Origin: an uncultured Porphyromonadaceae bacterium
Lineage (GTDB): Bacteria > Bacteroidota > Bacteroidia > Bacteroidales > Muribaculaceae
Length of the DNA: 9,702 nt
Reading direction: 5' to 3'
Assembly: GCA_947177605.1 (NCBI GenBank)
Contig: CAMWUX010000027.1
Location: 1 to 9,702 of the forward strand
Shown here: positions 1 to 6,814 of the stretch, piece by piece
Layout: each line of letters begins with the position of its first letter
How positions within the stretch are numbered: position 1 is the stretch's first letter
The notes under the pieces: generated by a model
Seen by the model: the letters and a program-made list of their open reading frames with translations, nothing else
What the model was told of the DNA's origin: nothing
Databases searched by the model: none
Position numbers and translations under genes: made by a program

Positions 1-94
1 CTTGTACTGTATCTTTCTTGTCTATTGCAAATATTTCAATGTTCTCTTTCGATGCTTTCAGCACCTCCGATTTCCGAAGAGCCGAAAAACTTTG
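1..94 (-). other. Transcribed leader running off the left edge (possible rRNA leader)
   Basis: This stretch lies directly downstream of two leftward promoters and would be the 5' part of their transcript. Read leftward it contains no ATG, so at least about 90 nt are untranslated unless a rare start is used. The rich promoters, the absence of an ATG and the general look of the sequence suggest the leader of a 16S-23S rRNA operon lying just outside; that is inference from memory, since no rRNA sequence is in the window. The alternative is a protein gene starting at GTG 64-62, whose frame stays open to the edge and is preceded by GGAG. Confidence 0.3.
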
Positions 95-125
95 CAAAGT
101 TACAACACATTTTCTAACCCGCAAA
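95..125 (-). promoter_or_regulatory. Leftward Bacteroidota promoter P2 (proximal)
   Basis: Read leftward, TTTG (125-122) is followed by a 19-bp spacer and TAACTTTG (102-95). This matches the Bacteroidota primary-sigma consensus of a -33 TTTG and a -7 TAnnTTTG at near-ideal spacing. Upstream sequence is A/T-rich, which would suit a strong promoter. The -7 box lies within a perfect 14-bp palindrome, AACTTTGCAAAGTT (88-101), around the expected initiation region. Transcription would leave the window at base 1. Confidence 0.6.
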
Positions 126-200
126 ATATTTTAGCATCTTTTTTATCACTTTTGATTTTGTTTACTCTTGAAGCGCCTCCGCGCATCAGCTTTCCCTCAA

Positions 201-247
201 AAGCGGTGCAAAGTTACTCCTTTATTCTCATTCATGCAACACCGCTT
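201..247. repeat. Perfect 8-bp inverted repeat bracketing promoter P1
   Basis: AAGCGGTG at 201-208 is the exact reverse complement of CACCGCTT at 240-247. The arms are 31 bp apart. One abuts the -33 box and the other lies just past the -7 box, so they bracket the whole core promoter. This could be an operator or chance; no regulator is identified. Confidence 0.3.
209..240 (-). promoter_or_regulatory. Leftward Bacteroidota promoter P1 (distal)
   Basis: Read leftward, GTTG (240-237, one mismatch to TTTG) is followed by a 20-bp spacer and TAACTTTG (216-209). The ten bases GTAACTTTGC are identical in P1 and P2, which lie 114 bp apart in tandem. Tandem promoters feeding one unit are typical of rRNA operons, but the gene served is outside the window. 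Confidence 0.5.
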
Positions 248-295
248 AATAAGCCCTTCATCTCTTACCGACCTGACTCTCCTATCAATTAATGA

Positions 296-324
296 ATTAA
301 AAATATGTTATACAACATAATTTT
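296..324 (-). terminator. Probable AT-rich terminator after ribBA
   Basis: About 54 nt past the ribBA stop, the leftward strand can fold ATGTT (318-314) with AACAT (309-305) around a GTAT loop. The stem can be extended by AAAAT (324-320) with ATTTT (304-300) across one bulged T, and a run of T follows (303-299). The stem is weak and has no G-C core, so it may be only partly efficient. Its position between the end of the permease-ribBA operon and the next leftward promoters is where a terminator is expected. Confidence 0.35.
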
Positions 325-377
325 AACACACATTAACTAAACACCGCGAGATATACCACCTTCCAGTAGTTCTAAAA

Positions 378-1604
378 TCAATCTACTTCGTGCAGATCAT
401 GACCCATTCGGGCTTTTTTGGTGTGCATATAAAATTGGTTGTAGGGATTGGGCGTGACTTCAATCGGTACATTCTCTGTAACTCGCAGGCCATAACCTTC
501 GAGACCTTTTCGCTTCACGGGATTATTGGTAAGCAGACGCATATCGCGTACACCTATATTATATAAGATTTGAGCTCCGATACCATAATCACGCTCGTCG
601 GCCTTATGACCCAAATGCAGGTTGGCGTCAACGGTATCAAGCCCCTGTTCCTGGAGTTTATATGCTTTAATCTTCTCCATCAAGCCAATACCGCGCCCCT
701 CCTGATTGAGATAGAGCACCACCCCACGGCCTTCCTTTTCAATCATTTCCATAGCCTTGTGCAACTGCTCTCCACAGTCGCAACGCTGTGAACCGAATAT
801 ATCGCCAGTTGCACACGACGAATGCACTCGTACCAATACCGGCTCACCCGACTCAACATCACCTTTTATCAGGGCTATATGTTCAAGGCCATTGGATTTC
901 TGGCGGAACGGAATAAGCTTGAAGTGCCCGTAGGCAGTAGGCATATCCACCTGTTCACCGCGCTCCACGAGCGACTCCGTGCGCATACGGTACGCGATAA
1001 GATCACGTATTGATACGAGATGCAGCCCCCACTCATCCGCTTTTTTGCGAAGTTCGGGTAGACGCGCCATCGTACCGTCTTCATTCAGAATTTCAATCAG
1101 CGTAGCAGCAGGGTACAGTCCGGCGAGGCGGGCAAGATCCACGCCGGCCTCTGTGTGTCCGGGGCGGCGAAGCACGCCCTCATCCTGCGCATACAGCGGA
1201 TGCACGTGACCCGGGCGACCGAATTCAGAAGCCTTGGCCTGCGGATCGGCAAGATAGCAGAGAGTAGCGGCGCGGTCGTGAGCCGACACACCGGTAGTAC
1301 ATCCGGGCAACTTATCCACGGTAATCGTGAACGGCGTACCCAACATTGATGTATTATCACTGACCTGATGCGGCAAGTCGAGTTCGCGGCAACGAGATAT
1401 AGTAAGTGGAGCGCAAAGTTCACCGCGAGCATTGGTAATCATAAAGTTGACGTGCTCGGGCGTGACTTTTTCAGCCGCCATAATCAGATCGCCTTCATTC
1501 TCGCGATCCTCATCATCCACTACAATCACGAATTTACCCTGACGGAAATCCTCAATTGCCTCCTCAATTGTATCGAGTTGTATTTTGTTATTATTTGAGC
1601 TCAT
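378..1604 (-). CDS. ribBA: Bifunctional 3,4-dihydroxy-2-butanone-4-phosphate synthase / GTP cyclohydrolase II (RibBA)
   Basis: This cytosolic fusion enzyme carries out both entry steps of riboflavin synthesis. RibB makes dihydroxybutanone phosphate from ribulose 5-phosphate, and RibA opens GTP to the diaminopyrimidine precursor. Residues 1 to about 205 are the RibB domain, with the metal-binding acidic motif DRENEGD at 33-39, the [11 protein letters not shown] loop at 101-111 and RPGHTEAG at 147-154. Residues from about 210 are the RibA domain, with zinc ligands C264, C275 and C277 in [20 protein letters not shown], the catalytic-loop motif GRGIGL at 303-308, and [11 protein letters not shown] at 358-368. 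The 408-aa length is normal for RibBA and all key residues are present, so both activities should be intact. The ATG overlaps the TGA of the upstream permease as ATGA, pointing to translational coupling in one leftward operon. No FMN riboswitch is visible, nor is there room for one between the two genes. Confidence 0.97.
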   Translation of the reverse strand: MSSNNNKIQLDTIEEAIEDFRQGKFVIVVDDEDRENEGDLIMAAEKVTPEHVNFMITNARGELCAPLTISRCRELDLPHQVSDNTSMLGTPFTITVDKLPGCTTGVSAHDRAATLCYLADPQAKASEFGRPGHVHPLYAQDEGVLRRPGHTEAGVDLARLAGLYPAATLIEILNEDGTMARLPELRKKADEWGLHLVSIRDLIAYRMRTESLVERGEQVDMPTAYGHFKLIPFRQKSNGLEHIALIKGDVESGEPVLVRVHSSCATGDIFGSQRCDCGEQLHKAMEMIEKEGRGVVLYLNQEGRGIGLMEKIKAYKLQEQGLDTVDANLHLGHKADERDYGIGAQILYNIGVRDMRLLTNNPVKRKGLEGYGLRVTENVPIEVTPNPYNQFYMHTKKARMGHDLHEVD

Positions 1605-3523
1605 GATTCTGAGATTAATGTTTGCAATTGTATTGATACTTTTTCAATCGTTTCTATCTCTGCCCGCAGCTTACGAAGTTGATTCCTACCTACGAGATAA
1701 ATAGGGAACGACAGAGGGAATACCACTATCGCACACCATGCCAGCGGAGCATAATTGGTCGGATGATACAGCCATAGACTGCGAAGTATGGGATAGTCCA
1801 TCAGCTTATTGATCACCATATTCGATCGCGAATTAGCAAGATATTCCACCGTGCCTTCCATTTGCGTGGCAAGTTCACGGAGACGGGTCCGAGGATAGCC
1901 GTGCAACCAATATCTCACAAAACCTATCTTCTTTGGAGTCGACGCCAAATAATCAGCAGCATTCGAAGCCAACGCCGACAGACGGTCATAGGCTATATCA
2001 TTGTCCACATCATCCATCACCACCTCCTTCATCTCTATGTGGCGTGCCTGATTGCTTCCGATCAGACGACGGAAGAAGATAAGGTAAGCGTCGCGGTTAA
2101 AGACGGCCGAGTCGCGTACAGCTTTATAAGTAAAAAATATACCCAACGGCAGAAGCACCACCGAGCTAAGCCATATACCGGCCCACACGAGAATGTGGCC
2201 GTCACGCGCCATCTTGTAGCCCGTATTATCTATAATGTAATAGAAAATAAATAGAAGCACTGATATCACGAGCGGCATACCGAGACCACCCTTGCGGATA
2301 ATAGCGCCCAACGGCGCACCGATAAAGAAAAATATCAGACAGGCAAACGATAGTGTAAACTTCTTCTGTAGCTCGATGTCGTGGCGACGTATAAGTCGAC
2401 GCTCATCCTTTATAACCAATCCACGGAACTCATGCTCCTGTTTCTTGAAATTAGCCTTATTGAGAGCCTGACGCAGGTAATTGGTCTGGGCGGCCGACGA
2501 CGCTCCCGCGAAAATCGAATCCACATTCAGAGGCGGCAACGCAGCCATCACTTCCAGCGATGGCAGCTGCTTCGCATCCTCAACCACACCGGTCGAATCA
2601 ACATCCGACACACTGCTGCTGATACCGAGATAAGGCGTATTCACCAACTCGCGTCCGTAGGAAATGCCTATACTATCAGTACGATGATTAAGCGAATCTA
2701 TCGTTTGCGATAGTTCCGCGATATTCTTACCTACATACTGATTGCGCATACCCTCTTCGTCGAGGCGGTTGAAATTGGCATCAAACGGCACAAGGATATC
2801 CTTCAGCGTGAAAGTCTCGCGACGATACGGCACATTATTCATCGATCGGCCTGCCTCCTTAAGATTGTCGAATGACTCCCCTTCCCACAGTCTTAGAAAC
2901 AGATGAGTCTTATCCTCCATCATAGCCAGACGCCCCGAGTCAGCGAGTATGATACCGGCATTGTCGAAGCCTTTCGACATATCGTAGATCATTATATTGT
3001 AGAGCGTACCGGTATTGCGGTTCTTCTCAGCCACGAAGAGATTATAGCCCGGAATCTGATCATAGAATACGCCTTCGGGAATCTCCAGCTCCGGAGAACT
3101 CTGGCGGATAGAATACAGCAGTGTCCACATCTTCGTCTGCGCGATTGGCAATACATTGTTCTGAAAGAAAAATGCGCCTATAGCTATCAACGTGATAAGT
3201 ATGATCAGCGGCCTCATCACACGAAGTAACGATATACCCGCCGCTTTCATAGCAGTAAGCTCGAAATGCTCACCCAGATTACCGAAAGTCATAAGCGATG
3301 CCAGCAAAATAGCCAGTGGGAGCGCCATCGGTATCATAGTAAGTGCCGCATAGAAGAAAAGTTCGCCGAGCACGTCCACGCCGAGGCCCTTACCCACCAG
3401 ATCATCGATATAGCGCCACAGGAACTGCATCAGCACAATGAAAAGGCAGATAAAGAATGTCATCACGAAGAGCGGCAGAAAGCTCTTGAGCATAAAGATA
3501 TATAGGCGCTTTATTCCAAGCAT
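1601..3523 (-). CDS. LptF/LptG-family (YjgP/YjgQ) LPS export permease, long form
   Basis: This inner-membrane protein is one half of the permease that, with LptB ATPase, extracts LPS and passes it to the periplasmic bridge. Three membrane segments lie near residues 13-35, 57-80 and 104-122. A conserved cytoplasmic coupling stretch ([19 protein letters not shown], 87-104) is the known LptB contact in this family. A periplasmic beta-jellyroll-like region follows (about 130-375), then membrane segments near 390-408, 416-434 and 444-466 with [13 protein letters not shown] at 401-413. At 640 aa it is far longer than E. coli LptF (about 366 aa). The extra length is a hydrophilic insert at about 253-375 and a C-terminal region of about 170 aa with one more hydrophobic segment (592-611). 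It is first in an operon with ribBA. Which of LptF or LptG it represents cannot be decided here, but it presumably partners the 360-aa homologue at 4752-5834. Confidence 0.88.
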   Translation of the reverse strand: MLGIKRLYIFMLKSFLPLFVMTFFICLFIVLMQFLWRYIDDLVGKGLGVDVLGELFFYAALTMIPMALPLAILLASLMTFGNLGEHFELTAMKAAGISLLRVMRPLIILITLIAIGAFFFQNNVLPIAQTKMWTLLYSIRQSSPELEIPEGVFYDQIPGYNLFVAEKNRNTGTLYNIMIYDMSKGFDNAGIILADSGRLAMMEDKTHLFLRLWEGESFDNLKEAGRSMNNVPYRRETFTLKDILVPFDANFNRLDEEGMRNQYVGKNIAELSQTIDSLNHRTDSIGISYGRELVNTPYLGISSSVSDVDSTGVVEDAKQLPSLEVMAALPPLNVDSIFAGASSAAQTNYLRQALNKANFKKQEHEFRGLVIKDERRLIRRHDIELQKKFTLSFACLIFFFIGAPLGAIIRKGGLGMPLVISVLLFIFYYIIDNTGYKMARDGHILVWAGIWLSSVVLLPLGIFFTYKAVRDSAVFNRDAYLIFFRRLIGSNQARHIEMKEVVMDDVDNDIAYDRLSALASNAADYLASTPKKIGFVRYWLHGYPRTRLRELATQMEGTVEYLANSRSNMVINKLMDYPILRSLWLYHPTNYAPLAWCAIVVFPLSFPIYLVGRNQLRKLRAEIETIEKVSIQLQTLISES

Positions 3524-3554
3524 CGACTTGCGTAGATCTATTTATATTTGCCTA

Positions 3555-3591
3555 CAAAGATACTGATTTTTGGCGAAGAAACAGCGAAAAA
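3555..3591 (-). promoter_or_regulatory. Leftward promoter of the permease-ribBA operon
   Basis: Read leftward, a perfect -7 element TATCTTTG (3562-3555) sits 31 nt before the permease ATG. A T-run (TTTTTC, 3591-3586) takes the -33 position at a spacing of 23 bp, slightly longer than the ideal 19-21 bp, and it lacks the final G. The strong -7 box and its location support this as the operon promoter. Confidence 0.55.
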
Positions 3592-3603
3592 TCATTACCT
3601 TTG
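3569..3603 (+). promoter_or_regulatory. Rightward promoter of the tgt operon
   Basis: TTTG (3569-3572), a 23-bp spacer and TACCTTTG (3596-3603) match the Bacteroidota promoter pattern. The -7 box is perfect and the spacer is a little long. The last G of the -7 box is only 4 nt before the tgt ATG at 3608, so transcription would start at or just after the start codon, implying a leaderless or nearly leaderless mRNA. Confidence 0.55.
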
Positions 3604-3607
3604 CGGT

Positions 3608-4738
3608 ATGGATTTCAAACTGGAAGCAACAGCATCGGTCGGCAACGCGCGTGCCGGGCGCATTACTACCGACCACGGAGTGATCGAGACGCCCATATTT
3701 ATGCCCGTTGGCACTCTCGGAAGTGTCAAAGCCGTACACCGCCATGAGCTCGCCGACGATGTCAAAGCTCAGATCATCCTCGGCAATACCTATCACCTCT
3801 ATCTGCGCCCCGGTATGGATATCATCGGTCGCGCAGGAGGTCTGCACCGCTTCATTGGCTGGAATCGTCCGATCCTCACCGACAGCGGCGGCTTTCAGGT
3901 ATTTTCTCTTTCAGCCAACCGCAAACTCACCGAAGAAGGCGCACGCTTCCGCTCCCACATCGACGGCTCTCTCCACATCTTCACCCCGGAGAATGTTGTC
4001 GACACGCAGCGCATCATAGGCTCCGACATAATGATGGCTCTCGACGAGTGTCCTCCCGGCACATCTGATTATACTTATGCCAAACGCTCCCTTGCGCTTA
4101 CCCACCGCTGGCTTCAGCGCGGATGGGATCATCTCAACGCCACCCGGCCGCTCTACGGCCACAGTCAGGCATTCTTCCCCATCGTGCAGGGCGTGAGCTA
4201 CCCCGACCTGCGCCGCGAATCGGCCAAATTCGTCACCGATCTCGGTGCTGAGGGCAATGCCATCGGCGGTCTCGCCGTAGGCGAACCCACCGAAGTAATG
4301 TACGAGATGATCGAGGTAGTCAATGAGATCCTGCCGGCCGATCGACCCCGTTACCTAATGGGAGTAGGTACTCCTGCCAACATTCTCGAAGCAATAGATC
4401 GCGGTGTCGATATGATGGACTGTGTAATGCCCACGCGCAACGGGCGCAACGGACTGATGTTCACAGCTCACGGTACTATGAATATGCGCAACAAGAAGTG
4501 GGCCGACGATTTTTCTCCGCTTCAGGAAGACGGCCCCAGCTACGTAGACCGCGCATATACCAAAGCATACCTCCGCCATCTATTTATATCTCAGGAGATA
4601 CTTGCCATGCAGATTGCATCGATCCACAATCTCGCATTCTATCTATGGCTCGTAGGCGAGGCGCGTCGTCACATAACAGAAGGCGACTTCCACATCTGGA
4701 AGCCCGCCATGATCGAAAAAATGAACCGACGTCTGTAA
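3608..4738 (+). CDS. tgt: tRNA-guanine(34) transglycosylase (preQ1-exchanging, bacterial type)
   Basis: Tgt swaps guanine 34 for preQ1 in tRNAs with GUN anticodons, on the way to queuosine. The TIM-barrel signatures are clear: TPIFMPVGT (28-36), the general-acid motif TDSGGFQ with D92 (91-97), VQGVSYPDLR (193-202), GGLAVGEP (220-227) with the valine usual in preQ1-using enzymes, and the nucleophile D271 in MMDCVMPTRNGRNG (269-282). The zinc site is odd: where most bacterial Tgt have three Cys in a CxCxxC motif, this one has G309, S311 and D314, while the fourth ligand H340 remains in SIHNLAFYL. From memory, other Bacteroidota Tgt look alike, so this is probably a lineage trait and not decay. 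The start at 3608 gives 376 aa and the expected N terminus. An upstream in-frame ATG at 3548 would place the promoter inside the gene. The next gene begins 13 nt after the stop. Confidence 0.96.
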   Translation: MDFKLEATASVGNARAGRITTDHGVIETPIFMPVGTLGSVKAVHRHELADDVKAQIILGNTYHLYLRPGMDIIGRAGGLHRFIGWNRPILTDSGGFQVFSLSANRKLTEEGARFRSHIDGSLHIFTPENVVDTQRIIGSDIMMALDECPPGTSDYTYAKRSLALTHRWLQRGWDHLNATRPLYGHSQAFFPIVQGVSYPDLRRESAKFVTDLGAEGNAIGGLAVGEPTEVMYEMIEVVNEILPADRPRYLMGVGTPANILEAIDRGVDMMDCVMPTRNGRNGLMFTAHGTMNMRNKKWADDFSPLQEDGPSYVDRAYTKAYLRHLFISQEILAMQIASIHNLAFYLWLVGEARRHITEGDFHIWKPAMIEKMNRRL

Positions 4739-4751
4739 AAACCCAACCGAA

Positions 4752-5834
4752 GTGAGACCCGTAGTAGGCATATTGGACCGATATATTATCAAGAAATTCC
4801 TTGGCACTTATATTTTTGCCATAGTCTTGATTCTGGCCATCACGGTGATGTTCGACATCAATGAGAAGCTCGACGCATTCATGAAAGCGCCGCTCAAAGC
4901 CACCGTCTTCGACTACTTCCTCAACTTCCTCCCCTACTTCGCCAACCAATTCAGCCCGCTATTCACCTTCATTGCGGTAATCTTCTTCACATCCAAACTG
5001 GCCGACAACTCCGAGATCATCGCCATGCTTTCGTCGGGTATGAGCTTCCGGCGCCTGCTACGTCCGTATATGATATCCGCAGCCGTCATTGCAGCCGCCA
5101 CATTCATCCTTTCGGCCTACGTCATTCCTCCGGCGAACGTCAAACGCATCGAATTCACCAATACCTACGTAAAAAACAAGCGCGTTGACTACGGTTCCAA
5201 CATCCAGCTTCAGGTAAGTCAGGGCGTTGTCGCCTACATGAGCCGCTACGACAACAATACCAAGATGGGCTACAAATTCTCTCTCGAATCATTCGACGGC
5301 AAGACCATCAAGTCGAGGCTCACCGCGCAGACCATCCGCTACGACTCCCTTCACCAGTGGCAGGTAAGAGACTACATGATCCGCACCTTCGACGGCAACC
5401 GCGAGGAGATCAAGCGCGGCAACCGCCTCGACACCATTATTCCTATCGAGCCCCGCGACTTCCTCATCTCCAAAAACGACCACGAGAAGATGGACTCCCC
5501 CGACCTACGCGCCTACATCAACCATCAGAAAGAGCGCGGAGTGGCCAACATCAAATCTTTTGAGATCGAATACCACCGCCGCTACGCCATGACGGCAGCC
5601 GCTTTTATCCTCACCGTGATCGGTATGGCTCTGTCGGCTCACAAGGTAAAGGGCGGCATGGGTATCAATATCGGCATCGGACTTGTGCTGAGTTTCAGCT
5701 ATATCCTATTCATGACCGTGACATCCACATTCGCAGTTTCGGGCTACACTTCGCCTCTCATCGCCATGTGGATACCCAATATGATCTACGCCATCATAGC
5801 GCTGATCCTTTACTATCGGGCTTCACACAAATAG
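4752..5834 (+). CDS. LptF/LptG-family (YjgP/YjgQ) LPS export permease, standard length
   Basis: This is the second inner-membrane LPS-export permease subunit, expected to pair with the 640-aa homologue and LptB. At 360 aa it has the usual family architecture. Membrane segments lie near residues 17-35, 60-80 and 105-125, a periplasmic beta-rich jellyroll at about 135-265, and three C-terminal segments near 277-296, 303-326 and 335-355. The coupling-helix signature SEIIAMLSSGMSFRRLLRP occupies 87-105. The start is GTG at 4752, 13 nt after the tgt stop; a TTG at 4773 is the only close alternative and would remove seven residues. No Shine-Dalgarno is seen, as is normal in this phylum. It is presumably cotranscribed with tgt. 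Its last 41 bp are overlapped on the other strand by the 69-aa frame. Assignment as LptG rather than LptF is plausible but not provable here. Confidence 0.9.
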   Translation: MRPVVGILDRYIIKKFLGTYIFAIVLILAITVMFDINEKLDAFMKAPLKATVFDYFLNFLPYFANQFSPLFTFIAVIFFTSKLADNSEIIAMLSSGMSFRRLLRPYMISAAVIAAATFILSAYVIPPANVKRIEFTNTYVKNKRVDYGSNIQLQVSQGVVAYMSRYDNNTKMGYKFSLESFDGKTIKSRLTAQTIRYDSLHQWQVRDYMIRTFDGNREEIKRGNRLDTIIPIEPRDFLISKNDHEKMDSPDLRAYINHQKERGVANIKSFEIEYHRRYAMTAAAFILTVIGMALSAHKVKGGMGINIGIGLVLSFSYILFMTVTSTFAVSGYTSPLIAMWIPNMIYAIIALILYYRASHK

Positions 5835-6003
5835 TACCGCCGACAGCCTCGACTTCCACCGTTCCATTAATGAATATCGTATTAGGTGTCTCCTCCCTCA
5901 GAGGTTCCACCCTCACGCGTCCATCGTCATCGACGTAAGCCGCCGACAACCGATACCGCCGTCCTGCATACACGATCGTGTGGGCGGCAATCCTATCGGG
6001 CAT
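5794..6003 (-). CDS. Small uncharacterised protein (69 aa)
   Basis: I do not recognise this protein securely. The ATG lies 11 nt inside the end of the DUF4296 gene, in another frame, which fits coupled translation as the last gene of the ileS-lspA operon. Residues 1-56 look protein-like, with alternating hydrophobic strands, a DDDG turn (25-28) and TIFINGTVEV (42-51), suggesting a small beta-sandwich. No signal peptide or membrane segment is visible. Residues 57-69 are read from the antisense strand of the permease 3' end, so the natural C terminus may have been lost or extended. The pattern faintly recalls the N-terminal beta domain of metal-dependent amidohydrolases without the catalytic barrel; that is a guess. 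If it is not a gene, 5835-5992 is a 158-bp convergent intergenic region with no clear terminator. Confidence 0.5.
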   Translation of the reverse strand: MPDRIAAHTIVYAGRRYRLSAAYVDDDGRVRVEPLREETPNTIFINGTVEVEAVGGTICVKPDSKGSAL

Positions 6004-6814
6004 AGCGCTTGGGCGAAAGTTTCTGCATATCCTCCCTCACCCACACCTTGTCGGGCTTCCACCGCGTACGGGTAAGTGAAATGGAGTCGACAAACGTCAC
6101 ATGTCCCGGAGTAGGCACGTAGGCAAACGAGCCGTACACCTCTCTTAGCATCTTGGTGGAATCGGCTGCAATGCGGACCTCATGCCATCCGTCGCCGATC
6201 AGAGGTTTGGTCACGTATTCCACCGTACCGTCGCTATAGTCCATCGCGAGAGCAAGCATAGCGCGAGTATCGTTCTGAAGCATCTTGCCGCGGAATGTAT
6301 AAATGTCGCCTCGCTCCCAGTTGGGATCGGATGTGAGATTGAAAGTCATGATCTGCGATGGCATTTCCGCCGAGAAGCGACGCGACCGGATACCCATCCA
6401 CACATCCACCGAGTCGCCCTCCATCGCCATCGAGTGTTCGGGTATCTGTGCTGCATCTCCGGCACGATCTTCCGCAAGCAGAAGCCGCTCCTCAAGAATC
6501 CCGGCCACTTCGTCGTACACCTCCACATACTTATCCATGTGGTAGCCATACCATCGGAGCGATGAGTCCACCATCTCGGGCGTGACACCGTGACGCTCGA
6601 AAATTGCAAGCTTCAGACGATACTTGGCCGAATCAGTGCGGAATGAAGCGGAATTGGTTTCCACCACAGCCTCACCGGTATGGATATCAGCAAGCAACTC
6701 CGCCATATCGTGGGGCTGGATCACACTTTCGGGCACACCCGTACACGACACCGCCGTCAGCACAGACAGCGCCGACAGCGAGATATGCCGCAATATGCCT
6801 TTAATTGTCGTCAT
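5993..6814 (-). CDS. DUF4296-type predicted lipoprotein
   Basis: This is a predicted membrane-anchored lipoprotein of unknown function. The N terminus has a short basic region and a hydrophobic stretch ending in a lipobox-like TAVSC, with the acylated Cys expected at C24. Residues about 28-112 fit the DUF4296 pattern: PESVI followed by an amphipathic helix containing MAELLADIHTGEAV (37-50), then a second helical region FERHGVTPEMVDSSLRWYGYHMDKY. A linker (about 113-135) is followed by a beta-rich region to about 250, with NPNW-like and SDGTVEYVTKP segments whose function I cannot name. The ATG overlaps the end of lspA by 14 nt, so the signal peptidase and a predicted substrate are translated in tandem. 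The 273-aa length with an extra C-terminal domain seems long for DUF4296 proteins as I recall them. The family assignment is by remembered pattern. Confidence 0.75.
   Translation of the reverse strand: MTTIKGILRHISLSALSVLTAVSCTGVPESVIQPHDMAELLADIHTGEAVVETNSASFRTDSAKYRLKLAIFERHGVTPEMVDSSLRWYGYHMDKYVEVYDEVAGILEERLLLAEDRAGDAAQIPEHSMAMEGDSVDVWMGIRSRRFSAEMPSQIMTFNLTSDPNWERGDIYTFRGKMLQNDTRAMLALAMDYSDGTVEYVTKPLIGDGWHEVRIAADSTKMLREVYGSFAYVPTPGHVTFVDSISLTRTRWKPDKVWVREDMQKLSPKRYAR

Larger units (their letters stand above)
3555..3603. repeat. Imperfect dyad spanning the divergent promoter pair
   Basis: A 17-base arm at 3555-3571 matches the reverse complement of 3587-3603 at 15 of 17 positions, around a 15-base centre (3572-3586). 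Each arm carries the -7 box of one promoter and the T-run used as -33 by the opposite one. The two outward promoters are therefore near mirror images, competing for the same DNA or sharing one regulator site. Confidence 0.65.

Noticed and set aside
2..292. Rightward 96-aa open frame in the left intergenic region
   Set aside because: It crosses both leftward promoters and the inverted repeat, has no family resemblance and lies in AT-rich non-coding sequence.
822..1209. Several open frames opposite ribBA
   Set aside because: They are antisense shadows of a strongly conserved gene, with low-complexity or Arg/Ser-rich translations and no promoter or family match.
3548..3607. In-frame upstream extension of tgt from the ATG at 3548
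   Set aside because: It would put the promoter inside the gene and add 20 residues before the usual Tgt N terminus; the length from 3608 (376 aa) fits the family.
3542..3847. Leftward 101-aa frame across the divergent promoter and the tgt start
   Set aside because: It is antisense to conserved tgt sequence and shows no recognisable protein pattern.
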